Source: a virus
Reading direction: 5' to 3' (one strand)
IMG/VR virus record: IMGVR_UViG_3300035698_017730
Coordinates: 1 to 37,325 of that record
DNA: 37,325 nt
The stretch's first letter is position 1, and the number at the start of each line of letters is the position of its first letter. The translations under genes were made by a program, and so were the position numbers. The notes below the pieces were generated by a model. It did no database searches. It had not been told where the DNA came from and saw only the letters and a program-made list of their open reading frames with translations. Positions 14,423 through 22,830 of the stretch are shown here, one piece after another.

Positions 14423-15186
14423 TGTTTTCCTCCTGTATTGGGGTTCTCCCACCCCAGATTCCTCGTATCCTTTTTGAACTCCCACATTTCCGTCTCTACG
14501 CTGTCGCTGAACGCCTTCAACTGCTCACGAAAGTAACCCGCCAGTTCAAACATCGTCGGAATGCGTTCTTCGAGCGGCACTTGCCCGTTGTACCGTTCCA
14601 CGCCCTGCCAGTTATCCCTCCCCACCTTGCGCCACTTCACATCCAAGAGTAGGTGGTTTCGGGCGGCATAGGCCCAATAGTACGGTGATTTGGAGCCGTA
14701 GGCAGTCCATGGATGATTGACGCTGACCCTGTGATCGGCCAATACCTGATAGCCACGATGTGCTACTTCGTAGCCGAAATCCAAGTCCTGGTACTGTGTA
14801 AAGATGAAATCCTCGTCAAACTGTGCCCCCACACTCATCCTATACAGCGGTGCTATCCCATCCCAGTACTTAGGCAGTGGCTGGATGTGCATCTGTATCG
14901 GCTCCCCCTCTCGGTTAGGTCGTATCAACCCCACTTCAGGGTGCGCCTCCATGTAGTCGTACATCACCTGCAAATACTCAAAGTGCGGAATCTGCACATC
15001 TGTATGGAGCATGTGCCAGTATTTGGCCTTGCATCTATCCAGCGACACATTCTGCACCTTGGCCTCGTGATCGTACATGCACAGCCAATGCACACGCCCT
15101 GCATCACCTACCAGCTTCGCGGCCAGCTCGCACTGTTTGACTGCTGCCTCTTTGTCCCATCCCAAAATCCAGATTGCTACGTCCAC
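14419..15186 (-). CDS. GT-A (GT2-like) glycosyltransferase
   Basis: A 255-residue protein that starts at GTG 15186, eight bases after AGGAGG, with the TAG of the preceding gene sharing its first base. It begins MDVAIWILGWDKEAAVKQC. The segment KYWHMLHTDVQIPHFEYL fits the acidic metal-binding region of GT-A enzymes, and the later FTQYQDLDFGYEVAHRGYQV matches the GT2 C-terminal ED/Q pattern seen in O-antigen enzymes. Divergence is high, so the donor cannot be guessed. Copy R4 of the repeat is embedded here. Confidence 0.65.
   Translation of the reverse strand: MDVAIWILGWDKEAAVKQCELAAKLVGDAGRVHWLCMYDHEAKVQNVSLDRCKAKYWHMLHTDVQIPHFEYLQVMYDYMEAHPEVGLIRPNREGEPIQMHIQPLPKYWDGIAPLYRMSVGAQFDEDFIFTQYQDLDFGYEVAHRGYQVLADHRVSVNHPWTAYGSKSPYYWAYAARNHLLLDVKWRKVGRDNWQGVERYNGQVPLEERIPTMFELAGYFREQLKAFSDSVETEMWEFKKDTRNLGWENPNTGGKQ
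14983..14997. repeat. Palindromic regulatory repeat, copy R4 (inside coding sequence)
   Basis: GTGCGGAATCTGCAC, the 15-base core, has a left AAA arm but no right TTT arm. It lies inside a glycosyltransferase gene and not near a start codon. Confidence 0.6.
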
Positions 15187-15863
15187 TACCCCTCCTTTTG
15201 CCAGTTAGGATTGCGTGGTTTGTGCCCATGTACGTAAACCACTTCGCTCCGCCCTTGCTTCGGCGACATGGTGGCTATCTTCAAGCCATGCTTCCAGGCA
15301 ACGTAGGGGAAGCTGATCTGGTCACGGGGCGTCCACTGGACTTCTGCCCACCAGTCCTCGGAGAATCGCTTCACCTTTTCCGTGTGCCTGCGAAACACCA
15401 TGTAGCAAGCGTACAGCCCAGCGTTTTCAGGATAACCGTCAGCCCGATACCGCGCTACAACATCATCGTAAGCCTCTCGCGGGAATAACTTTGCCCTCCA
15501 GCACTTTTCGGCCTCTGCGTAGGCGCACGTCCTGCCTGGATGCTGTAGCGCAAAGATGTCAGCATCCTGTGATTTTGCAATCCGTAGAAGTTCCTGGGGG
15601 GACATAAGAAGCTGGGCGTTGCTGTCCACGTAGATGCTGCAATCGTACTTATCCAAGATGTCGGGCCAGAATATCTTGACCCGCCTCTGCTTGAGCACGC
15701 GGAACATCTCGTCTGGCAGGGAGACCTTGACCATCTTGTAGTCCGTCTTGGCTTTGTAGTGCATATCGGTAAAGCATAGTTTGTCCACCCCTGGCATTGC
15801 GGGCCTGGGGTGGAACAAAGCGTCGGGCCGCCCAAAGACGGCGGTGTAGACCACAGCTTTCAT
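15186..15863 (-). CDS. DUF616 / TOD1-like glycosyltransferase, copy 1
   Basis: A 225-residue protein: MKAVVYTAVFGRPDALFHP, KLCFTDMHY, RVKIFWPDILDKYDCSIYVDSNAQL and ALQHPGRTCAYAEAEKC. This order (opening strand, CFTD, a conserved Asp in YVDSN, HPxR with Cys) is characteristic of the DUF616 (TOD1/MUCI70) family of predicted glycosyltransferases. A paralogue lies at 21205-21912. The start at 15863 overlaps the methyltransferase stop by four bases, and the end shares a base with the next GTG start. Sugar donor and acceptor are unknown. Confidence 0.75.
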   Translation of the reverse strand: MKAVVYTAVFGRPDALFHPRPAMPGVDKLCFTDMHYKAKTDYKMVKVSLPDEMFRVLKQRRVKIFWPDILDKYDCSIYVDSNAQLLMSPQELLRIAKSQDADIFALQHPGRTCAYAEAEKCWRAKLFPREAYDDVVARYRADGYPENAGLYACYMVFRRHTEKVKRFSEDWWAEVQWTPRDQISFPYVAWKHGLKIATMSPKQGRSEVVYVHGHKPRNPNWQKEG

Positions 15864-16381
15864 CTCGCGTTCCCCGCTATCTCAAAATACCAGGATACCT
15901 TACTGATGCGCTCCACGGTCGCGCCCCACTTCTCCGCAAACTCCTCTGGTTCAAAGACATTCTTGACCCAGCGGCTCGTGGCCTTGTACCCCCAAGGGCT
16001 ATCTGGGCGAGGGTTCACACCGATGACTTTGCCGCCGACGCGCAGGGCTTCCTCCAATGCCCGATCAGGATCGTCGCACTGCTCCAACACGCCCGATAGC
16101 ACCACCGTCTCAAAGGCATCATCGTCAAAGGGCAACTGTTCGGCCCTCGCCAGTTTCACGGGTAGCCCCTTCAGGCACGCCAGCATGACCATCTCCTGTG
16201 TGGCGTCAATCCCCACACCGCCCTCCACGTCCTCCAGAAGCCACCCTGTATTGCACCCTACGTCCAGCCAGGGGGCCTCAATACGCGGCACCAGGAAGTC
16301 GTGGATTCTCTGGTTCTCGGCTGCGTGTCCCTTTTCAATGATTACGTTGTATCCGAAGTCGCTGACAGCCTCTTTAGGCAT
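15860..16381 (-). CDS. Class I SAM-dependent methyltransferase
   Basis: A 173-residue protein with motif I WLDVGCNTGWLLEDV (residues about 37-51), an acidic second strand (GVGIDATQEMV), and motif IV/V FETVVLSGVLEQCDDPDRALEEALRVGGKVIGV. It is shorter than most Methyltransf_11 members but covers the whole SAM-binding fold. It probably methylates a sugar, a glycan end or a lipid intermediate, judging from its neighbours (deacetylase and DUF616 genes). The first 40 bases lie inside the deacetylase gene. Confidence 0.8.
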   Translation of the reverse strand: MPKEAVSDFGYNVIIEKGHAAENQRIHDFLVPRIEAPWLDVGCNTGWLLEDVEGGVGIDATQEMVMLACLKGLPVKLARAEQLPFDDDAFETVVLSGVLEQCDDPDRALEEALRVGGKVIGVNPRPDSPWGYKATSRWVKNVFEPEEFAEKWGATVERISKVSWYFEIAGNAR

Positions 16382-16905
16382 TGTCCCAAATCCTCCAATG
16401 TGTGCCCACCTCTGTGAAACCGCCAGGAGTGCAGATAGACGATTTCAGCCGTGGGGGTCCCGCTTTTCAAGTAGTCTTCCAACCGCTGCGTTTGGGCCGA
16501 GACCTTCAATCCTGACATCCGCTCTGACCAGTCGCCCAACTCCCCTAACCCTGCATACGGTGGGCAGTAGTAGGTTGGTGTCAATCCCCAGGAAATCAAT
16601 AGCGCAATAGCTTCTTCGATCTCCCAATCCTCGACGGTGGGGGTATGATAGAGGCCGTGAACCCCAATCAGGTCGTCGCGGGAGAGCAGGTATTGCAGAA
16701 CAGGGCCGTTTTGCGCAAAGGTGTAATCTCCTCCCCGCCGACGGATTTGCTCGCCGTTCCTCGTTGCCACTATCGGGGCTTCTGGCTTCCCCCTCGGCGT
16801 GATCGCCTGCAAGATTCTGAAGCCGTACTTGTCACACAACTCACAGAACTGCATGAACGGCCCTATCGCCGTGTCAAACCCCACATCGTCGTTACGGATG
16901 ATCAT
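16342..16905 (-). CDS. Polysaccharide deacetylase-like protein (NodB/DUF2334 type)
   Basis: A 187-residue protein with the opening RNDDVGFD (metal- and base-forming aspartates), a central GVHGLYHTPT giving the His-x(3)-His-like metal pair, and YYCPPYAGLGE as the conserved Pro-Pro segment. This is the pattern of a NodB-fold N- or O-deacetylase in compact form. It would trim acetyl groups from a hexosamine, which fits a glycan pathway. It is coupled to its upstream neighbour by a four-base overlap. Confidence 0.7.
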   Translation of the reverse strand: MIIRNDDVGFDTAIGPFMQFCELCDKYGFRILQAITPRGKPEAPIVATRNGEQIRRRGGDYTFAQNGPVLQYLLSRDDLIGVHGLYHTPTVEDWEIEEAIALLISWGLTPTYYCPPYAGLGELGDWSERMSGLKVSAQTQRLEDYLKSGTPTAEIVYLHSWRFHRGGHTLEDLGQCLKRLSATSDTT

Positions 16906-17591
16906 GCACCAGCCTCCCTTGTTACGAGATCAAGGGCGTCTTGAATCTCCCACAGCCAGTCTATCTCTACAAACCGCTCCACGTCGTAATCATATCGGGG
17001 GCCGTGAACGTTGAAGTTAAGTGCGTGGAAAGCGCTGCCTTCCCTGCGATTCTCAAGCTCTGCAAGCCATAGCCGATTGTACCCATAGGACATCAGGTAT
17101 TTCTTGAGGAGATCGAGGAAGGGCGGAATCTCCCTGGCAGTCAAAACGAAGTTCCATTCACGCTCCTTGAACTCGTAGATGCAGGGGGCTTGATAAGACA
17201 ATATTTCTCCAAACAGGTCATCGGTAAGCACCCAGTCTCCAAACAGGTTGAAGATTTTGGAATCACACTCCAGCTCTGGCGTAGACAGAAGTTGTTTGAG
17301 TAGAAAGACTACGCTGCCTATGAGCCGCCTTGGTTCCAAAGCGGGGGACTGACAGAGCTTGCAATCCAGCACCTCAAACTCAGCCAAGTGATTCGCTCGC
17401 CAGCCGTGATGTCCAACTTGCCCGACCGCAACAAGAACCTCCATGCCTGCTTGCCGAGCCTGCCGCACCAATCGCCCCACGACGGTTTCCGCCCCCAGGT
17501 CGATCAATGGTCTGGGGCTGGGAAACTGCCTATCCTTTCTCCCATCAGGCGCAATGGGGCCAGCCGCTGGAATGATAGCGAAGTGCTTCAC
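16902..17591 (-). CDS. Sugar nucleotidyltransferase-like protein
   Basis: A 229-residue protein starting at GTG 17591 (AAGGAGCAACA upstream; GTGA overlap with the previous stop). KHFAIIPAAGPIAPDGRKDRQ with PRPLIDLGAETVVGRLVRQA is the nucleotide-binding loop of the NTP-transferase family, and FGDWVLTDDLFGEIL supplies the acidic metal site. It would activate a sugar phosphate to an NDP-sugar in the cytoplasm. The usual Gly-x-Gly-Thr-Arg loop is altered, so substrate choice cannot be read and activity is less certain. Confidence 0.65.
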   Translation of the reverse strand: MKHFAIIPAAGPIAPDGRKDRQFPSPRPLIDLGAETVVGRLVRQARQAGMEVLVAVGQVGHHGWRANHLAEFEVLDCKLCQSPALEPRRLIGSVVFLLKQLLSTPELECDSKIFNLFGDWVLTDDLFGEILSYQAPCIYEFKEREWNFVLTAREIPPFLDLLKKYLMSYGYNRLWLAELENRREGSAFHALNFNVHGPRYDYDVERFVEIDWLWEIQDALDLVTREAGA

Positions 17592-17995
17592 TGTTGCTCC
17601 TTGATAGTCTCTATGATTTGTGAGGTAGACAAACCGTAAAAGTAAGGGGTCATAATGACCCTCCCCCCATGCACCTTCATCCACTCCGCCCCAGGGATGT
17701 CAGCCCAATCATCCCCGTGGAACAGGATGTCAGGCTTTAGATTCTTGAGGTTGTCCGTGGGGTCTCTGGAGTTTTGGGGCACAACTTCATCTACGCAACT
17801 CAACGTCTCGTAGACGGCGGCTCGAAAGGGATAGGGGATGATGGGCAACCGCTTGTAAGATGCGATGGCTTGATCCGTCAAGAGTCCCACTATCAAGTAG
17901 CCACAGTGCTTTTTGCACTCCAAGAGCTGACGCAGGTGCCCATAATGAGGCCCTAAGTCGCCTGCATGAAACGAATAGCCAACAACACCCCTCAT
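17588..17995 (-). CDS. Cytidylyltransferase-like protein (HxGH superfamily)
   Basis: A 135-residue protein with the nucleotide-binding HYGH motif (residues 17-20) after VGYSFHAGD, a DILFHGDDWAD stretch, and a closing GLSTSQIIETI that matches the ISTTxxI motif of glycerol-3-phosphate cytidylyltransferases and ADP-heptose synthase domains. It would couple CTP or ATP to a phosphorylated alcohol or sugar. ATG at 17995 overlaps the preceding stop (ATGA). Full length for the family (about 130 residues). Confidence 0.8.
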   Translation of the reverse strand: MRGVVGYSFHAGDLGPHYGHLRQLLECKKHCGYLIVGLLTDQAIASYKRLPIIPYPFRAAVYETLSCVDEVVPQNSRDPTDNLKNLKPDILFHGDDWADIPGAEWMKVHGGRVIMTPYFYGLSTSQIIETIKEQQ

Positions 17996-18324
17996 TTCCA
18001 AAACCCGCCCTCTTCTGGATTCACGAAGCTATCCACCAACCATCTCCCAAACGGCATGGGTTCGTGCCAGAACCGATAGGCGGACAGTATACAGAAGGCC
18101 ACCGTGAAAATGCCAACCCCCCAAAACACAGTGTCCACCCAGTCCCGCTGTAAGAAGTTGTGTATGAACTGCAAGACGTAAATGACCCAGCTTGTCAGAT
18201 AGAACTTGCGGGATACGTCACGCGCCGACTTGCGCCTTCGTATCTTCGTGCCCTGCCAAACGTACTTGAACCGAACAGGAACGCCTAAAATCAGCACTAG
18301 ACTGGCGATGATTTTAGCGAACAT
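17992..18324 (-). CDS. SemiSWEET/PQ-loop-like membrane protein
   Basis: A 110-residue protein with three predicted membrane helices (residues about 3-20, 42-60 and 66-85). The loop RRKSARDVSRKFYLTSWVIYVLQF resembles the KSAxDIS segment that links helix 1 and 2 of SemiSWEET sugar carriers, which are 85-100 residues long. It could move a sugar or a lipid-linked intermediate. LAB_N-type lipid proteins are an alternative. The start at 18324 has GGGGAGGTAGGA. A carrier inside a phage glycan block is unusual. Confidence 0.55.
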   Translation of the reverse strand: MFAKIIASLVLILGVPVRFKYVWQGTKIRRRKSARDVSRKFYLTSWVIYVLQFIHNFLQRDWVDTVFWGVGIFTVAFCILSAYRFWHEPMPFGRWLVDSFVNPEEGGFWK

Positions 18325-18326
18325 TC

Positions 18327-19172
18327 CTACCTCCCCATACATATTTTACACAACGGCAGTTCTGAAAAGTCTCCACGCTGTTGAGCGGCAGCAAGCTCGC
18401 GTTTCCTCTGGAAAACCTTATCAGAGAAAAGCCCGTCACTAACATTGCCGCAAACCTGCCACTTGGTATCATCCAGGCAACACCCCACGATGTCGCCATC
18501 CCAATGAACGTAGTAGTCCCGATCACCGTAGACACAGCGGGCACGTCCTGTCCCGCCCACGGCCAGTTCGTTGTCACCAGTCAGGCCAGCGAAAGTGTTG
18601 AGCTTCTTGACCATAACATCAAAGTCGTCTCCCCCCAACAGAGAGTGGATGTCTCCCACTGTCTCGTCGGGGTTGTCCTTCGTGTGCATGAGTTGGACGG
18701 CGGCCCGAAACGGCTTGCCTGCCGCCCGCCAAACCTTGAGAAAGTTCTTAGTGTTGGCTACGACACGCTCAAAGTCGGCCCCTGTATTGATGCGCTCCAT
18801 GAGCTCAGGCCGTGATGAGTTCAGGCTGATACGCACCCACGACAGGCATGGATGCCGCACCAACTCCTCGGCCCTCTCTGTCGTCAGGATCATTCCGTTG
18901 GTGCTGAAGTCCACGTTGGTAAAGCCCAATCCGTCCAAGTAGTTCAGGTTCTCTTCAAGGTATGGACTCAACAGCGGCTCGCCCGTTCCGTGCAGGGCCA
19001 TCCGAGAATGCTTGTTGCCAAACCTGACGATCTGGTCGGCCACGTCACGGAACATCTCTGGCAACATGAAGCCCCTGGGCCGCAGGCGTAGGCGGTTGGG
19101 ACAGCCGACGCACTTAAGATTGCAATGGTTGGTTTGCTCAATGAGGTAAAGTGAGAAACTCATCTTGTACAT
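18327..19172 (-). CDS. Radical SAM protein with SPASM-like C-terminus
   Basis: About 281 residues. The CxxxCxxC iron-sulfur motif is at residues 17, 21 and 24 (CNLKCVGC), followed by HGTGEPLLSP, VDFSTNGMIL and WVRISLNSS, the usual radical SAM strands. C-terminal cysteines (RCVYG, GCCLDD, QVCGN, LPLCKICMG) look like a SPASM domain carrying extra clusters. Such enzymes modify peptides, sugars or cofactors by radical chemistry. The start is 19172 or 19163, both weak in SD and both inside the previous gene. The substrate is unknown. Confidence 0.8.
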   Translation of the reverse strand: MYKMSFSLYLIEQTNHCNLKCVGCPNRLRLRPRGFMLPEMFRDVADQIVRFGNKHSRMALHGTGEPLLSPYLEENLNYLDGLGFTNVDFSTNGMILTTERAEELVRHPCLSWVRISLNSSRPELMERINTGADFERVVANTKNFLKVWRAAGKPFRAAVQLMHTKDNPDETVGDIHSLLGGDDFDVMVKKLNTFAGLTGDNELAVGGTGRARCVYGDRDYYVHWDGDIVGCCLDDTKWQVCGNVSDGLFSDKVFQRKRELAAAQQRGDFSELPLCKICMGR

Positions 19173-19998
19173 CACATTCCGAGAAGTCGTAGGGTTCACC
19201 CCTATACTTCTTGATTATTTCTGCGTAGAATTTGGTGAACAGGGAACATATATTGTCGTAAGAGAATTGAGGCCAGACGAGGGGGCTAGTGTAGAACTGC
19301 TTAATACCCTGCTTGATGCCCTCCACGCTCCTCTCTATCTTGCGGATGGGTAGGATACTGGCTATACCAACATCGGTCGTGATGACGGGGATATTCATAG
19401 CCAGACATTCCATCACAGGGGTGCCAAATCCCTCGGCTTCAGAGGCGCAGACGTACAAATCCAGCCCTTCGTAGAACGCCGGCATCTCGTCGGGCGGAAC
19501 GTTGCCCCCAACCCGCCGAAACTCCACACCCAGGTCGCGGCAGGCTTCTGCTATCAGTGATATTCCCTTGTACTCAGACGCACTGCCTTGCGCCACACAG
19601 CCAACGACGAAGGGGCGCGTAGGGGCGAACTGGGCAAAGATGCCATCGGGTATCCACACAGCATCGGGGAACTTCTCTATTAGGGTTGGGCCAACCACGT
19701 GGACGGCGGTGGATTTCTTGGCTACGGCTTCAGTATTCCCTATGCCATAGCGGTGCGATCTGATACTCAACAGAAAGGGGGTAGTCTTTATAATCTCATG
19801 GACTATAGTGCGGTGGCTGCGCAAGTCCCAGTTGCCGTAATGTACTAGATCGTGTTCTCTCGATAGTTCCAATAACTCGGCAGGCTCAATTCTGGTGTAG
19901 TACCGCACCGTGAAATCGTGTGGAATCCCTTCCACCATGCGATCCACGATGCGATCTACTATCCACCCCTGGCCATCACCCAGAATCAGAATCTTCAC
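19138..19998 (-). CDS. GT4 family glycosyltransferase
   Basis: A 286-residue GT-B enzyme, rather short because the acceptor domain is compact (residues 1-125). MKILILGDGQGWIVDRIVDRM opens the fold, VVGCVAQGSASEYKGISLIAEA starts the donor domain, and EGFGTPVMECLAMNIPVITTDVG is the GT4 signature. It begins at GTG 19998 after AAGGTAG. The tail overlaps the radical SAM gene by at least 25 bases, indicating coupled translation. Donor and acceptor unknown. Confidence 0.8.
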   Translation of the reverse strand: MKILILGDGQGWIVDRIVDRMVEGIPHDFTVRYYTRIEPAELLELSREHDLVHYGNWDLRSHRTIVHEIIKTTPFLLSIRSHRYGIGNTEAVAKKSTAVHVVGPTLIEKFPDAVWIPDGIFAQFAPTRPFVVGCVAQGSASEYKGISLIAEACRDLGVEFRRVGGNVPPDEMPAFYEGLDLYVCASEAEGFGTPVMECLAMNIPVITTDVGIASILPIRKIERSVEGIKQGIKQFYTSPLVWPQFSYDNICSLFTKFYAEIIKKYRGEPYDFSECDVQDEFLTLPH

Positions 19999-20001
19999 AG
20001 G

Positions 20002-20610
20002 CTACCTTTCAGGAAACTTCAGTTGTGCAGGATCGTCCTTGAGCCTGTGAATAATGCCAAATCCAAAGGAGAAGGTCATCTCTACGGCCTCGCCACACTG
20101 GTCACGCATAGCACGAAACACCTTGCCTGGGCCCTCTGGCATGTACAGGGTGTCGTGCAACACCATGTAGCCCCCTACCTTCAACAACGGCCACATATCT
20201 ATCACGTCCTGCCGCACCGCTGAATAGTTGTGAGCACCATCAATGTAAATGAGGTCGGCCTTCTCTGTCAGCGTCTGGGCGAAGTCGTGCGATTTAGCGT
20301 GAACGAACGTCCACCGCGATAGCAGGTCAGGGTCAATGACCGAGCCTGCCCACTCATCTTGCACATCACAGGATACCAGCCGCCCACCTGAACGCTTAAG
20401 GGCCATCAAGAAGGCATTGGTAGAAGACCCTATGCTCACCCCCACCTCGTAGATCAGCTTGGGCTCTAGCCCCAGGGCCAGGGTGAACAAAAAGGCGTTG
20501 TATGTACCCAAATGCTTGTCTTCTACTTCCTCTACGTTCTTCAACAGCCTGCGAAGCCACTTCAACCGCGTCAGTTTCTCGTCGCCCGTTAGTCTACCTG
20601 CTAGTCCCAT
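20002..20610 (-). CDS. Class I SAM-dependent methyltransferase (Methyltransf_24 type)
   Basis: A 202-residue protein with KLIYEVGVSIGSSTNAFL as motif I, GRLVSCDVQDE as the acidic strand and KADLIYIDGAHNYSAVRQDVIDMWPLLKVGGYMVLHDT, typical of the family that includes sugar O-methyltransferases and cephalosporin hydroxylase-like proteins. It probably methylates a sugar hydroxyl within this pathway. The ATG at 20610 follows GGAGGATAGA, while in-frame starts further upstream lack an SD. Confidence 0.8.
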   Translation of the reverse strand: MGLAGRLTGDEKLTRLKWLRRLLKNVEEVEDKHLGTYNAFLFTLALGLEPKLIYEVGVSIGSSTNAFLMALKRSGGRLVSCDVQDEWAGSVIDPDLLSRWTFVHAKSHDFAQTLTEKADLIYIDGAHNYSAVRQDVIDMWPLLKVGGYMVLHDTLYMPEGPGKVFRAMRDQCGEAVEMTFSFGFGIIHRLKDDPAQLKFPER

Positions 20611-20634
20611 TCTATCCTCCACTCTTGTTGATGA

Positions 20635-21198
20635 CTAATACCGCTCCCAATCTAGACTGGTTTGGTGTGCTGCAAAGTCGCTCCGTAACTCCTTCGGCAC
20701 CCACAAAGAATGACCAGCCAAGCTCTCGTATTCAACTTCCAGGTATGAATTTGCCATGTGCTGTTTCTGGAATTGGTGCCAAAAGTAATACTTCACCGAG
20801 GCAATCATGCGGTCAGGGTCTTCCAGCGCAGAACCAAACACCCCTTGAATCTCATCCCAGAGCGCACAGTCCTCATATCTCTCTAGCTCTTCTTGACCGC
20901 CATACCAATGGATGCGTTCCTGGGAACGGTAAATATCTTGTGTGTCGCGCAACATTGTAACGACAAAGACACCCTTCAATCTATGAACATGGCGGGAGAA
21001 GGCCGGGCCATGCACAACGATTAAACTCGGACTCTCTAGGCGTTTAATGAGCATAGCCAGGTTGGCAATACCCACTGCCTGCGCAGGTACAAAGGCGTGC
21101 CCTGTGTCATGGGCAATCATCCGAGCACAGATATTCGTCCCCGAACGCTGGGGCCCCGTCACTATAATTTTGGGGTGGCAAGTTAAGCGCTCAAACAA
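20635..21198 (-). CDS. Sulfotransferase-fold protein
   Basis: A 187-residue P-loop protein. GPQRSGTN at residues 15-22 is the 5'-phosphosulfate binding loop of PAPS-dependent sulfotransferases, and VFVVTMLRDTQDIYRSQERI fits the 3'-phosphate binding region. It lacks the longer C-terminal half of many members. Transfer of sulfate to a glycan is the likely role. The start appears to be TTG at 21198, nine bases after AAGG, and no ATG fits. Phage-borne sulfotransferases are rare. Confidence 0.65.
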   Translation of the reverse strand: MFERLTCHPKIIVTGPQRSGTNICARMIAHDTGHAFVPAQAVGIANLAMLIKRLESPSLIVVHGPAFSRHVHRLKGVFVVTMLRDTQDIYRSQERIHWYGGQEELERYEDCALWDEIQGVFGSALEDPDRMIASVKYYFWHQFQKQHMANSYLEVEYESLAGHSLWVPKELRSDFAAHQTSLDWERY

Positions 21199-21204
21199 TA
21201 TGCG

Positions 21205-21912
21205 TTACCTTTCAGCCTGAAACGAGTTATCCTCGTAATTGTGAGCATACACATTGAAGAAAGAGTTACGCGCTAGGTGCTCGCCGCTCGGAAAGGTTGA
21301 AACCTTAATGCCCAGCTTCCATATCACATACGGCAGGCTAATCTGATCTCGGTGGCAAAAATCTCGCACTTCTCGATACCATGACCAAGCCATCTCGTCC
21401 ATCAAGGGGCTGTGCCGCCGCAACATGACCGCTGTTGCGTACAGACCGTTATGCTCTGGGTATCCTTCTGCTTTGTATTTCGCCACCTGCCTTGCAATGG
21501 GCTCAGGGTCAAAGTATCGCTGACACACCCTTGCTGCCTGATACAGACAATCTCTCTGGGGATGCCTGAATAACAAGATGTCTGAATCGGGGGACAGAAA
21601 CTTAATTAGCACTGCTGGGTCCACCTTGAGTTGAAAGGTGCTTGTAACCCACAAACTATATGTATAGCCCTGCAATAACATGGGGCGAAGTATCTTGTAA
21701 CGACGATGCGCTGTATGCGATGCTTGCCCCGGCACGAGTACCTGCTGAATGTCATACCCGACAGGCTGCTGCACTTCCAGGTCGGTGTAGCATATCGTGT
21801 CCCAGTCTGGCAAGGGCAGAGCGGGGCCATACAGAGCATCGGGCTTGCCCATCACTGCCGTATAGAGTAGATTCCGCTGCTGCATATTCTCAAGCATGGG
21901 TGGCAACGTCAT
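21205..21912 (-). CDS. DUF616 / TOD1-like glycosyltransferase, copy 2
   Basis: A 235-residue paralogue of the protein at 15186-15863, with the same landmarks in the same order: LLYTAVMGKPDALYGP, TICYTDLE, ILRPMLLQGYTYSLWVTSTFQL, LLFRHPQRDCLYQAARVC, GYPEHNGLYATAVMLRRH and DQISLPYVIWKLGIKV. In this copy the aspartate of the YVDSN motif is replaced (LWVTSTF), so its activity may differ. ATG at 21912 overlaps the epimerase stop. Confidence 0.7.
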   Translation of the reverse strand: MTLPPMLENMQQRNLLYTAVMGKPDALYGPALPLPDWDTICYTDLEVQQPVGYDIQQVLVPGQASHTAHRRYKILRPMLLQGYTYSLWVTSTFQLKVDPAVLIKFLSPDSDILLFRHPQRDCLYQAARVCQRYFDPEPIARQVAKYKAEGYPEHNGLYATAVMLRRHSPLMDEMAWSWYREVRDFCHRDQISLPYVIWKLGIKVSTFPSGEHLARNSFFNVYAHNYEDNSFQAER

Positions 21913-22829
21913 CCGCTTACCACACCCTCATAGAACGGTATAGTTTGGTGCAACCCCGCCTCCAAGCCCACCTCAGCCTCAAAGCCAAGAATGTCCTTGG
22001 CAATGCCGGTGTAAAGCGTGATATTGGCAGGGGTTTCCCCTGGGCGCATAGGCAGATACTCCAACTCGGTCGCGTTGCCTGTTAGCTCAATCACCTTCGC
22101 GGCCAACTCTTTTACGCTGACGGGCGGCAGGGACCCAATGGGGATCATCTGACCCACGGCGGCTTCTTTCTCCGCCGCCAGCATCATGGCCCGTACCACA
22201 TCGCCTATGTAGATGTACACCGACGATTGGTTGCCGTCCCCGAAGATGGGTATAGCCTCGCCCTTGAGTGCCTTGAGGATAAAGGTGGGCACCACCTTTT
22301 GATAGTTGTAGGGCGCCCCCCAGTCGCAGTCTAGCCACCGCTCGCGTGGGCCGTAGATGTTGCCCAACTGCAATACCACACAGGGGAAATCCCATTCGTG
22401 GTATGCCATTTGCAAGAACCGCAGGCAGCACTGCTTGGTGATCTTGTAGGGATTGAGCCAGTCCACATCGGGGGTATACGGGTAGACGAATCGCTTAACG
22501 CACGCCTCTCTGCAAGCCCGAATCATGCGAAGTAGCCCCAGGACGTTGACGCTTACAACATCCTCAACCGCATACTTCTCTATGCTTTCGGCGGTGCCCA
22601 GTATTCCCGCCAAGTGGTACACTACGTCTACCTGATGGCAATAGCGGTTCAGGTCTGCGGCGAGCACGTCGCCTTGCACAAACTCAAAGCGCGGATTATC
22701 AAGGTGCGCCCCCAACGCCTCGCTCAGCCACCTGTCCAACGCCACGACTTCGTTGGCACCGTCTTTCAACAGCGCGTCCACCAGGTGGCTACCAATAAAG
22801 CCACTGCCGCCAGTTACCAGAACTTTCAT
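21909..22829 (-). CDS. NAD-dependent nucleotide-sugar epimerase/dehydratase
   Basis: A 306-residue extended short-chain dehydrogenase. TGGSGFIG at residues 6-13 is the NAD-binding loop, VVYHLAGILG follows, and the catalytic Tyr-x3-Lys is Y128/K132 (PYKITK). LGNIYGPRERW and IGDVVRAMMLAAEKE complete the family pattern of GalE/RmlB-like enzymes. It would change the stereochemistry or oxidation state of an NDP-sugar for the neighbouring transferases. The start follows GGAGGAAATGAC. About 20-30 residues shorter than typical GalE. Confidence 0.85.
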   Translation of the reverse strand: MKVLVTGGSGFIGSHLVDALLKDGANEVVALDRWLSEALGAHLDNPRFEFVQGDVLAADLNRYCHQVDVVYHLAGILGTAESIEKYAVEDVVSVNVLGLLRMIRACREACVKRFVYPYTPDVDWLNPYKITKQCCLRFLQMAYHEWDFPCVVLQLGNIYGPRERWLDCDWGAPYNYQKVVPTFILKALKGEAIPIFGDGNQSSVYIYIGDVVRAMMLAAEKEAAVGQMIPIGSLPPVSVKELAAKVIELTGNATELEYLPMRPGETPANITLYTGIAKDILGFEAEVGLEAGLHQTIPFYEGVVSG

Positions 22830-22830
22830 G

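Noticed and set aside
15810-16610. 266-codon plus-strand frame
   Set aside because: Antisense to methyltransferase and deacetylase genes, rich in Ser/Pro/Thr from codon mirroring.
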